Source: Oscillospiraceae bacterium
GTDB taxonomy: Bacteria; Bacillota; Clostridia; Oscillospirales; Ruminococcaceae
Direction of reading: 5' to 3'
NCBI GenBank assembly: GCA_017396055.1
Contig: JAFQND010000281.1
Span: forward strand, 1 to 10,227
Length of the DNA: 10,227 nucleotides
Made by a program: the position numbers and the translations under genes. The notes under the pieces were generated by a model. The model was not told where the DNA came from. It did no database searches and worked only from the letters and a program-made list of their open reading frames with translations. The stretch's first letter is position 1. Every line of letters starts with the position of its first letter. This document shows positions 1-5,593 of the stretch, piece by piece.

Positions 1-642
1 CTGACCGAATATGTCCGCAGAGGCGGCAAGCTGGTCTTTGGCTGCCGCACCGGTTATAAGGATATGACAGGCAAGTGCGTGATGGATAAACTGCCCGGTC
101 TTGCGGCAGAGCTGACCGGTGCCGATGTTCTGGAATATTCCTTTATCGGCACCAATGTCGAAGAAGTCAAGGTTATCGGTGAGGATCAGACAGAGATGAA
201 GGCGAGCGTCTTTTACGAGGAGCTCCAGCCGCTGGGTGATGCGAAATGCGAAGCATTCTTCGCTTCCCGGGATCTGATTCATATCACCGGCAGCGGCGCG
301 CTGATCTCCCATAAAGTGGGAGAGGGCACCGTATATTATTACGGCAGCGCCTTCAACGTCGATTCGGCAAAGGTCTTCTTCGAAAAGCTGGGTGTGCTTT
401 CTCCCTGGAAGGATATCATCGGCCTGCCCGAGCATTGTGAGCTGGCTGTCCGCGAAAAGGACGGAAGACAGTTTGTCTTTGTTCTGAATTATTCTGGCGA
501 ACTGGATAAGGAAACAAGAGTCAGCACCTCTGTACCCGCCCGGAATATGATGACCGGTGAGATCGGGCATGAATGGCTTTTGAGCAGATTTGAAACGCTG
601 GTCCTCGAGCTTCCGGATCCTGAATGTGTAGATGAATCCTGA
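1..642 (+). CDS. GH42-type beta-galactosidase, C-terminal part (5' end outside window)
   Basis: This is the last 213 residues of a larger protein; the frame is already open at base 1, so the start lies upstream. The piece looks like the end of a family 42 glycoside hydrolase (beta-galactosidase, releasing terminal beta-D-galactose). It contains the back of the class-1 amidotransferase-like trimerisation domain (GGKLVFGCRTGYKD at residues 8-21, a stretch typical of GH42 enzymes) and then a small beta-rich C-terminal domain (FVLNYSGE around 160-167, MMTGE at 183-187, ending in LVLEL). The catalytic barrel is not in view, so substrate specificity cannot be judged. No secretion signal can be assessed. 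The gene ends at a TGA followed two bases later by a strong terminator, so it is the last gene of its transcript and is separate from the surface-protein operon downstream. Confidence 0.82.
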   Translation: MTEYVRRGGKLVFGCRTGYKDMTGKCVMDKLPGLAAELTGADVLEYSFIGTNVEEVKVIGEDQTEMKASVFYEELQPLGDAKCEAFFASRDLIHITGSGALISHKVGEGTVYYYGSAFNVDSAKVFFEKLGVLSPWKDIIGLPEHCELAVREKDGRQFVFVLNYSGELDKETRVSTSVPARNMMTGEIGHEWLLSRFETLVLELPDPECVDES

Positions 643-644
643 TA

Positions 645-676
645 AAAAAGCTGTGCGTGAAAGCGCACAGCTTTTT
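645..676 (+). terminator. Rho-independent terminator after the GH42 gene
   Basis: A perfect 13-bp stem (left arm 645-657, right arm 664-676, core GCTGTGCG) has a 6-nt loop and ends in a T run, starting just after the TGA at 640-642. A and T runs flank the GC core on both sides, so it could also stop transcription from the opposite strand. Confidence 0.93.
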
Positions 677-762
677 CTGTATCCGAAGGCGGCTGCAGCC
701 GGAAAAACAACCAATAAAGCCGCAGAAAAATCGACGAAAAGGCTGATTTTCCCTGATGCGGA

Positions 763-792
763 TTGACGATGCTCCGCCCGGAGTGTTATACT
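763..792 (+). promoter_or_regulatory. Promoter of the coiled-coil/signal peptidase/LPQTG/sortase operon
   Basis: TTGACG (763-768) and TATACT (787-792) are separated by 18 bases, a good sigma-A-type match about 100 bases before the first gene. The spacer holds a short palindrome, CTCCG-CC-CGGAG (772-783), a possible operator between the two boxes. Confidence 0.75.
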
Positions 793-800
793 GTAATAGA

Positions 801-826
801 TATGATGGCAAAGTATCGCCATCATA
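801..826 (+). repeat. 9-bp inverted repeat just downstream of the operon promoter
   Basis: TATGATGGC (801-809) and GCCATCATA (818-826) are perfect reverse complements separated by 8 bases. The first arm begins 9 bases after the -10 box, so the element sits at or just after the expected transcription start. It could be a repressor operator on DNA or a hairpin at the 5' end of the mRNA. No T run follows, so it is not a normal terminator. Confidence 0.6.
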
Positions 827-895
827 AGACTGCCTGTTCCGACAGATGGTCCGAAAAATCATTCCGGCCCGCGGAACGACCACAGGAGATTTGCC

Positions 896-1276
896 ATGAC
901 CGACCGTGAACTGAAAAAGCTGAGCCGTGCCGACCTGCTCGAACTGCTTCTGAATCAGATCAAAGAAAACGAAGAACTGCGGAAAAAAATCGAAGAGCTG
1001 CAGGGTCAGCTGGACAGCCGCACGATCATGATCGATAATGCCGGTTCCATTGCCGAGGCGGCGCTGGAGATCAACAACATGTTCATGACCGCCCAGAAGA
1101 CTTATGAGCAGTATATGATGAATATGCAGTTTCTGAACGACCGTCAGAGCCTGATGCGCGAACAGATGGAGCAGGAGACCAAAGCCCGCTGTGAGCAGAT
1201 GCTGGCTGAAGCAAAAGCTGAATGCGACCGGATGCTGGCTCAAGCCGTACAGAACGGGGAAGATACCGATGAGTAA
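896..1276 (+). CDS. Small coiled-coil protein, first gene of the sortase operon, function unknown
   Basis: A 126-residue, highly charged, cytoplasmic-looking protein with no signal peptide or membrane segment. It starts at ATG 896 behind AGGAG (884-888, 7-base spacing). Residues 10-45 begin with a leucine-rich segment (SRADLLELLLNQ) that runs into a heptad-like coiled coil. A middle block, DNAGSIAEAALEINNMF (about 48-63), resembles small uncharacterised proteins encoded beside sortases in Clostridia. The tail from about 85 is a second helix ending in two copies of an 11-residue unit, CEQMLAEAKAE and CDRMLAQAVQN (99-109, 110-120). The overall look is that of a DivIVA-like or scaffold coiled coil, but no family is firmly recognised. 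It overlaps the signal peptidase start by 8 bases, so the two are probably translationally coupled. A role in placing the secretion/sortase machinery at the membrane is only a guess. Confidence 0.85.
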   Translation: MTDRELKKLSRADLLELLLNQIKENEELRKKIEELQGQLDSRTIMIDNAGSIAEAALEINNMFMTAQKTYEQYMMNMQFLNDRQSLMREQMEQETKARCEQMLAEAKAECDRMLAQAVQNGEDTDE

Positions 1277-1850
1277 AAAGATCACGTCTGTTCCCTCTGC
1301 CACACAGGTGGAGGCCGAGCTCAAACGAGTCAGATATAACAGAAGATACCGCTCGGTCATGAAGAGCACTGTCTATACACTCATCACCGTTGCAGCGATC
1401 GCTGTACTGGTGGCGACCCTGTGGCTTCCCGTGCTGCAGATTTACGGCAGTTCCATGACTCCGACCCTGCAGAACGGTGAGATCGTTTTTTCGGTCAAGA
1501 CTTCACAGTTGGAACAGGGCGATATCGTTGCCTTTTATTACAACAACAAGATCCTGGTCAAGCGGGCGATCGCAGGTCCCGGCGATTGGGTGAATATTGA
1601 CCCTGACGGTACGGTATATGTGAACGGGGCAATGCTTGACGAGCCTTATATCACAGAAAAATCTTTTGGCGATACCGATATCGAGCTTCCTTATCAGGTG
1701 CCCGACGGCAGGACTTTTGTCATGGGCGACCACCGTTCCACCTCGGTCGATTCGCGTAATACGGCTGTCGGCTGTGTTGCAGAAGATCAGATCGTCGGAA
1801 AGATCGTCTTCCGGGTCTGGCCACTTGAACAGTTCGGCCCGCTGAAATAA
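1269..1850 (+). CDS. sipA: Signal peptidase I (S26 family)
   Basis: A 193-residue membrane-anchored serine protease that cuts signal peptides from exported proteins on the outer face of the membrane. A cytoplasmic basic N-terminus (to about 33) precedes one membrane segment (about 34-58). Family boxes follow in order: GSSMTPTL with the nucleophile Ser62; ILVKRAIAGPGD with the general-base Lys98; and MGDHRSTSVDSR at 152-163, matching the conserved GDNR..S.DSR box. Both catalytic residues are present, so this is not one of the inactive pilus-associated signal peptidase-like chaperones. ATG 1269 was chosen because it starts inside the end of the upstream gene (8-base overlap) after GGGGA and gives a normal N-terminus; an in-frame ATG at 1191 would lie wholly inside the upstream gene. 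Lying immediately before a secreted LPQTG protein and a sortase, it is probably dedicated to that substrate. The symbol is by analogy. Confidence 0.93.
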   Translation: MSKKITSVPSATQVEAELKRVRYNRRYRSVMKSTVYTLITVAAIAVLVATLWLPVLQIYGSSMTPTLQNGEIVFSVKTSQLEQGDIVAFYYNNKILVKRAIAGPGDWVNIDPDGTVYVNGAMLDEPYITEKSFGDTDIELPYQVPDGRTFVMGDHRSTSVDSRNTAVGCVAEDQIVGKIVFRVWPLEQFGPLK

Positions 1851-1896
1851 TGCCGTCCCTTTCTTGCTGTCCGCAAAAAAGCACAGCTCTCCCATC

Positions 1897-1904
1897 GGAG
1901 GTGA
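1897..1904 (+). promoter_or_regulatory. Strong ribosome binding site that fixes a TTG start, partly within a small hairpin
   Basis: GGAGGTGA lies 5 bases before TTG 1910 and has near-perfect complementarity to the 16S rRNA 3' end. It decides the start of the LPQTG gene, since the alternative ATG 1850 has no such site. CTCC (1889-1892) just upstream can pair with GGAG (1897-1900) across a 4-base loop, which could dampen initiation. Confidence 0.8.
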
Positions 1905-1909
1905 CACTA

Positions 1910-2941
1910 TTGAGAAAGTATCAGAAATATGCCGCGGCGCTTCTCAGCCTGCTGCTGATCCTGCTTATGCCGGTACAGGTTTTTGCCGCCGGTCCGATCG
2001 AGGCGGAAAAAGAAGCGGAGCTGACCCTTGTTTACTGCGATGACGATATTCCGCTGACGAATGTCGATTTCAATATCTATCAGATCGCAGCGGCTGCGTC
2101 TTCCGGTGAGCTGATCCTGAACGAAACCTGCAGCGATTATATCAGTGAACTTCCCACCCACGATGCCGAACAGTGGAAAGCGCTGGCTTTTACCCTGGAA
2201 GGTTATGTCCTGCGGGATAAGCTCAAACCCGCCGACAGCGGCTCCACCGACCGGGAAGGTGTTCTGACTTTCCCGGCAGAAAAGGAATCTCTGGAGCACG
2301 GACTTTACCTTGTGACGGGAAGCCGCTGCTGGAGAAACGGTTGTTATTATGACGCTCAGCCGTTTCTAATCATGCTCCCCGCGATCGATACCGAAAAGAA
2401 TGTGTGGGATTATGCGGTTGAATGCAGGGTCAAGTTCGATAAACTTCCCGATGTTTCCGGTGACGAGGTAAACCATATCACCCGTAAGGTGCTGAAAGTC
2501 TGGCAGGATGAAGGTCATGAAGATCTTCGCCCCGCATCGATCGAAGTACAGCTGCTCTGTGACGGAGAGGTTTATGATACCGTGGCTCTCAGCGCCGGAA
2601 ACAGCTGGCGCCATACCTGGCGCGGACTGGAAGCTGATCATGTATGGAAGATCGTGGAAAAATCGATCCCCGGAAATTATGATGTTTCGGCTTCCAAAGA
2701 AGGAATCACTTTTGTTCTGACCAACTATTTCACAGAAGATATCGATGAAGACGAGCCCCCGCTGGAGCAGCCTCCTGAAGAAGAGATCCCCGGTGACGAT
2801 ACTCCTGCCGCACCGCCTCCCTCTGAGCCGCAGCTTCCTCAGACCGGTCAGCTCTGGTGGCCGGTTCCCGCACTTCTTGCTGCAGGTCTTCTGCTGATCG
2901 TGTTTGGCCTGATCCGCCGCAGAGGTGAACATGAGAGTTAA
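1910..2941 (+). CDS. Secreted LPQTG-anchored pilin-like surface protein with one Cna-B domain
   Basis: A 343-residue cell-wall protein starting at TTG 1910. Residues 1-27 are a classic signal peptide (RKYQKY, a Leu-rich core, cleavage probably near VFAA). An N-terminal pilin-like domain (about 36-180) carries PLTNVDFNIYQIA and LIMLPAIDTEKNVWDY. A Cna-B fold (about 190-274) has the residues expected for an internal isopeptide bond: Lys196 in LKVW, Glu250 in WKIVE and Asn272 in LTNYF. An acidic, Pro-rich stalk (about 277-308) precedes the sorting signal: LPQTG at 309-313, a hydrophobic segment and an RRR tail. The usual pilin-motif lysine region is not obvious: the spot after DYAV reads ECRVKFDK. 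Six cysteines (43, 74, 140, 145, 172, 217) are unusual for such a protein. The sortase gene overlaps its end, so it is the likely substrate of that enzyme. It may be a fibre subunit or a single adhesin. Confidence 0.88.
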   Translation: MRKYQKYAAALLSLLLILLMPVQVFAAGPIEAEKEAELTLVYCDDDIPLTNVDFNIYQIAAAASSGELILNETCSDYISELPTHDAEQWKALAFTLEGYVLRDKLKPADSGSTDREGVLTFPAEKESLEHGLYLVTGSRCWRNGCYYDAQPFLIMLPAIDTEKNVWDYAVECRVKFDKLPDVSGDEVNHITRKVLKVWQDEGHEDLRPASIEVQLLCDGEVYDTVALSAGNSWRHTWRGLEADHVWKIVEKSIPGNYDVSASKEGITFVLTNYFTEDIDEDEPPLEQPPEEEIPGDDTPAAPPPSEPQLPQTGQLWWPVPALLAAGLLLIVFGLIRRRGEHES

Positions 2942-3569
2942 AAGAGGTTCTGTTCCGATCATTCTCGGGCTGCTGCTGATCGCGGCGGCCCTTTGCGTTG
3001 CGGTTTATAATGTCTGGGAAAACAGATCGGCTGCCCGCCATTCTGAAGAAGCAGTCAGTGTGCTGACCGGACAGATCCCCGAAGAGCCTTCCGCGCTGCC
3101 CTTGGAAGATGAAGCCGCATCGGGCGGCGAGGTCGAGATCCCGGATCATATCCTTGCACCGGATATGGAGATGCCGGTGCTGCCCATGGACGGAATGGAT
3201 TATATCGGCATTCTGGAACTGCCTGCGCTGGACCTGACCCTTCCTGTCATCAGCGAGTGGAGCTACCCCGCATTAAAGCTGGCACCCTGCCGTTTCAGCG
3301 GCTCGGCCTATCAGGATGACATGGTCATCGCCGCGCACAATTACCGCACCCATTTCAGCCGTCTGTCCGAACTGCCCGAAGGAAGCAGAGTCACCTTTAC
3401 CGACACCGACGGCAACCACTTTGATTTTGAAGTGGCGTTGAAAGAAACACTTCCGCCCACCGCTGTGGAGGAGATGACCTCGGGCGAGTGGGACCTGACG
3501 CTGTTTACTTGTACCTATGACGGCAGATATCGTTTTACTGTCCGCTGTGAGCGGCTCACCGGTGAGTGA
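2931..3569 (+). CDS. Sortase (class B/C/D-like transpeptidase)
   Basis: A 212-residue membrane-anchored cysteine transpeptidase that cuts LPxTG between Thr and Gly and joins the protein to peptidoglycan or to another subunit. A basic N-terminus and one membrane segment (about 8-28) are followed by a polar, acidic linker (about 30-88) and the sortase beta-barrel. The catalytic triad is readable: His136 in VIAAHNYRTHF, Cys194 in LTLFTCTYDGR, and Arg201 in RYRFTVRC. The class is not certain: WSYPALKLAPCRFSGSAY resembles sortases encoded with Cna-B proteins in Clostridia, and the lid of pilus-type class C enzymes is not evident. ATG 2931 follows AGAGGTGA directly; GTG 2925 in the same frame is possible but overlaps that site. 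The 11-base overlap with the LPQTG gene implies coupled translation and a dedicated substrate pair. It is the last gene of the operon. Confidence 0.92.
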   Translation: MRVKRGSVPIILGLLLIAAALCVAVYNVWENRSAARHSEEAVSVLTGQIPEEPSALPLEDEAASGGEVEIPDHILAPDMEMPVLPMDGMDYIGILELPALDLTLPVISEWSYPALKLAPCRFSGSAYQDDMVIAAHNYRTHFSRLSELPEGSRVTFTDTDGNHFDFEVALKETLPPTAVEEMTSGEWDLTLFTCTYDGRYRFTVRCERLTGE

Positions 3570-3587
3570 ATCACCGATCTTTTGCAG

Positions 3588-3622
3588 AAAAAAACCGATC
3601 CCGTGAAAGGATCGGTTTTTTT
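3588..3622 (+). terminator. Bidirectional terminator between the sortase gene and the UROD-like gene
   Basis: A perfect 14-bp stem (left 3588-3601, right 3609-3622, core CCGATCC) has a 7-base loop, with A7 on one side and T7 on the other. It lies 18 bases after the sortase stop and 4 bases after the end of the convergent minus-strand gene, so it can serve both. Confidence 0.93.
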
Positions 3623-3626
3623 GTTT

Positions 3627-4628
3627 TCAGATGGTGCTGTTGGCAAGGATAATGTCTTCTGCCCAATGTGCCCATGCGGTCTCCACGCCGATGTCGATAT
3701 AGGTGGGGTAATCTTTGGAGATCCATCCGCCGCCCGCTTCGCGGAACATGCGGCACATTTCACCCGCACGCCGTTCGATCAGGTCACGGTCGCCGGTAGG
3801 CAGAATCTTCTGGATATCCACGGGGGAGTGGAATACTGCGCGGCCTGCAAATTCTTTCGCCAGCACTTCAGCAGGATAGGCATCAGGCTGGTCGAACTGG
3901 AATACATCGATACCTGCGTCGATAAAATCTTCCATGAAAGGATAAATATAACCACAGGAATGAAGGAATACGGCCATGCCTGCCTCATGGGCTGCGTCAG
4001 CCACTTTTTTGTAAGCCGGCTTGAACAGCTCTCTGAAAGAGGCAGGGGAGATAAAGGTGCGGTCCTGTGTGCCCCAGTCGTCGGTGATGAACCATCCGTC
4101 CACACCGCATCCGGCAATGCTTTTAATAACGGCGACTTCATATTCTGCCAGCTTATCCATGAAAGCTGCGACTGCTTCGGGATCGAGCAGGGTGTCTGCA
4201 AGGGCATTGCTCATCAATCTGGCATCGCGCAGGGAGGAGAAAAGCGAAGCGCCGCCGGTAAGGATGAATTTGTCGTTCTCTGCGAGATCCAGTTTGAGCA
4301 GTTCTTCCCGGTGGGCAGGGTCGAAGCGGGGGAGTTCATAGCGGTAATCCTCCCAGTCTTCGATGACGCCGCGGATGCATTCGCCTTTAGTCTTGCCGTT
4401 GAAACGACCATAGATGTTGCCGTAAATATCTCTTCTGACTTCGCCGGAAAAACCGGTCAGCTTTTTCAGTTCGGGATATTCTCCCCATTCGTCATAAGGA
4501 TTGTCGGGAAGGTCGATATACCGTCTGGAAGGGACCCATTTAAAGTCGGAACGGTCTTTGAAATCATAGCCGATACGGGGCGGGGCATCGTGGGCAATGA
4601 GGCGTCTGATGATCTCTTTGGAAGTCAT
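3627..4628 (-). CDS. Uroporphyrinogen decarboxylase (URO-D)-fold protein, MtaA/CmuA-like methyltransferase family
   Basis: A 333-residue soluble TIM-barrel protein of the UROD superfamily. This group also holds corrinoid:CoM-type methyltransferases (MtaA, CmuA) and many uncharacterised gut proteins; it is unlikely to be a heme-pathway HemE, and no heme genes are nearby. Visible pieces are GWFITDDWGTQDRTFISP (about 178-195), the barrel strand typical of this branch, and FLHSCGYIYP (221-230) with His223 and Cys225, which match the first two zinc ligands (HxC) of MtaA-type enzymes. At the usual place of the third ligand, a late Cys after a Gly-rich strand, the sequence reads GGGWISKDYPTYIDIG with no Cys. 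Start: AAGGAG (4638-4643, minus strand) directly abuts ATG 4637, leaving no spacing, whereas ATG 4628 has 9 bases, so 4628 is preferred. The substrate is unknown. It has its own promoter and is divergent from an XRE regulator. Confidence 0.87.
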   Translation of the reverse strand: MTSKEIIRRLIAHDAPPRIGYDFKDRSDFKWVPSRRYIDLPDNPYDEWGEYPELKKLTGFSGEVRRDIYGNIYGRFNGKTKGECIRGVIEDWEDYRYELPRFDPAHREELLKLDLAENDKFILTGGASLFSSLRDARLMSNALADTLLDPEAVAAFMDKLAEYEVAVIKSIAGCGVDGWFITDDWGTQDRTFISPASFRELFKPAYKKVADAAHEAGMAVFLHSCGYIYPFMEDFIDAGIDVFQFDQPDAYPAEVLAKEFAGRAVFHSPVDIQKILPTGDRDLIERRAGEMCRMFREAGGGWISKDYPTYIDIGVETAWAHWAEDIILANSTI

Positions 4629-4637
4629 GACTGGCAT

Positions 4638-4643
4638 CTCCTT
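4638..4643 (-). promoter_or_regulatory. Ribosome binding site that decides the start of the UROD-like gene
   Basis: On the minus strand this reads AAGGAG. The first in-frame ATG (4637) follows with no gap, which does not fit ribosome geometry; the next ATG (4628) has 9 bases of spacing. Confidence 0.75.
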
Positions 4644-4660
4644 ATGCTGGTTTCAGTTTC

Positions 4661-4689
4661 AGTTTAGCAAATCCTGCCGGCACTGTCAA
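4661..4689 (-). promoter_or_regulatory. Promoter of the UROD-like gene
   Basis: On the minus strand, TTGACA (4684-4689, perfect -35) and TAAACT (4661-4666) are separated by 17 bases. It sits about 35 bases before the start codon at 4628. Confidence 0.8.
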
Positions 4690-4712
4690 CCGGATATTTT
4701 GCCGTGGAAAAG

Positions 4713-4729
4713 TTCTATTATCAGTAGAA
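4713..4729. promoter_or_regulatory. Candidate operator midway between two divergent promoters
   Basis: TTCTA (4713-4717) and TAGAA (4725-4729) form a 5-bp inverted repeat with a 7-base centre. The element lies between the -35 of the UROD-like gene (ending 4689) and the -35 of the XRE gene (starting 4750), where a regulator could act on both. The repeat is short, so chance is possible. Confidence 0.35.
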
Positions 4730-4749
4730 TTTTCTCTATTTTGCGGTTA

Positions 4750-4777
4750 TTGTTTTTATCCGTCAGTGGGGTATAAT
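4750..4777 (+). promoter_or_regulatory. Promoter of the XRE regulator gene
   Basis: A perfect TATAAT (4772-4777) is preceded 16 bases upstream by a weaker -35, TTGTTT (4750-4755). The expected RNA start is about 30 bases before ATG 4816, which has a strong AAGGAGGAG site (4802-4809). Confidence 0.7.
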
Positions 4778-4815
4778 GGTTTCAGACCGGTCAACGACTC
4801 AAAGGAGGAGCGAAA

Positions 4816-5544
4816 ATGGAACTCAGCATCGGAACAAAACTCAGAACCCTTCGCCGCGGGCGGGACCTCACCCAGGAAGAAGTTGCCGCTCATCTTGGAA
4901 TCTCTTTCCAGGCTGTATCCAAATGGGAGAGGGGAGACGGCTATCCCGATATCACCCTCCTGCCGGCGCTTGCCCGCTATTTCGGTGTGACGACCGATGA
5001 GCTTCTTGGAGTGGATGAGATCGCTGCTGCCGAAAAATACCGTGAGATCAACCGGATCTGGCAGGAAAACCGCACAGCCGGCCGCCATGCCGAAAATGTG
5101 ACGCTGATGCGGGAGTCGCTGAAGCGCTATCCCAACGATGCACTTTTGCTGGTACAGCTTTCCACCTCTCTGGAGCGGCTTGACGGAACAGAGGAAGAAA
5201 AGGCTGCCCACCTGCGGGAGTCCATTGCAGTACAGGAGCAGATCCTTCGCTATGGTGAGGACTCCGAGGTCCGCAATGCAACACAGTATAACCTCTGTTT
5301 TGCGTACCTGAAAAACGGCGAACCGCACAAAGCGCTTGAGCAGGCGAAAAAACTTGGCAATCTCTATAAGTCCCGTGAAAATGCACTGGTCTATCTTCTG
5401 GAAGGGGAAGAGAGACGCGCGGTGTCCAGAATGGCGCTGGAGCCGCTGAAATGGGTGCTGGAGACCCACCTTACGATCCTCGCGGAAGAAGATGAAAGAT
5501 GGAAGGAACGACTCGAAAAGATCCTCGCGCTGATGGAAGGATAA
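4816..5544 (+). CDS. XRE-family transcriptional regulator with TPR-like C-terminal region
   Basis: A 242-residue DNA-binding protein. Residues 5-65 are a Cro/CI-type helix-turn-helix: LTQEEVAAHLGIS, then the recognition helix FQAVSKWERGDGYPD, ending in the FGVTTDELLG seen in many Firmicutes XRE proteins. Residues 70-240 are all-helical with TPR-like character (runs such as LMRESLKRYPNDALLLVQLS and NLCFAYLKNGEPHKALEQAKKL), a region that in related regulators binds a ligand, peptide or partner. It is probably an autoregulator and may also control the divergent UROD-like gene: the 187-base shared interval carries an inverted repeat and a repeated 9-mer at both promoters. The start at ATG 4816 is supported by AAGGAGGAG 6 bases upstream. 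It is monocistronic and ends at a shared terminator. The signal it senses cannot be read from the sequence. Confidence 0.92.
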   Translation: MELSIGTKLRTLRRGRDLTQEEVAAHLGISFQAVSKWERGDGYPDITLLPALARYFGVTTDELLGVDEIAAAEKYREINRIWQENRTAGRHAENVTLMRESLKRYPNDALLLVQLSTSLERLDGTEEEKAAHLRESIAVQEQILRYGEDSEVRNATQYNLCFAYLKNGEPHKALEQAKKLGNLYKSRENALVYLLEGEERRAVSRMALEPLKWVLETHLTILAEEDERWKERLEKILALMEG

Positions 5545-5547
5545 ATC

Positions 5548-5584
5548 AAAAACCTCCCCGTGTTTTGGTACGGGGAGGGTTTTT
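5548..5584 (+). terminator. Bidirectional terminator between the XRE gene and the ygjV-like gene
   Basis: CCTCCCCGT (5553-5561) pairs with ACGGGGAGG (5570-5578) around an 8-base loop, flanked by A and T runs on either side with one mismatched base (G5579). It lies between two convergent genes and can stop both transcripts. Confidence 0.9.
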
Positions 5585-5593
5585 GTTCGGTTG

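Noticed and set aside
1191..1268. A longer signal peptidase starting at ATG 1191
   Set aside because: The added residues are an out-of-frame reading of the coiled-coil gene, and ATG 1269 gives a normal start.
1850..1909. ATG 1850 as start of the LPQTG protein
   Set aside because: It would put 20 polar residues ahead of a textbook signal peptide and lacks a ribosome site, whereas TTG 1910 has a perfect one.
4629..4637. ATG 4637 as start of the UROD-like gene
   Set aside because: The ribosome site AAGGAG abuts it with no spacing, while ATG 4628 has a normal 9-base spacing.
3582..4667. A 361-codon open frame on the plus strand opposite the UROD-like gene
   Set aside because: It runs antisense to a well-recognised protein, begins inside the terminator, and its translation has no recognisable domain. 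It is a codon-bias shadow.
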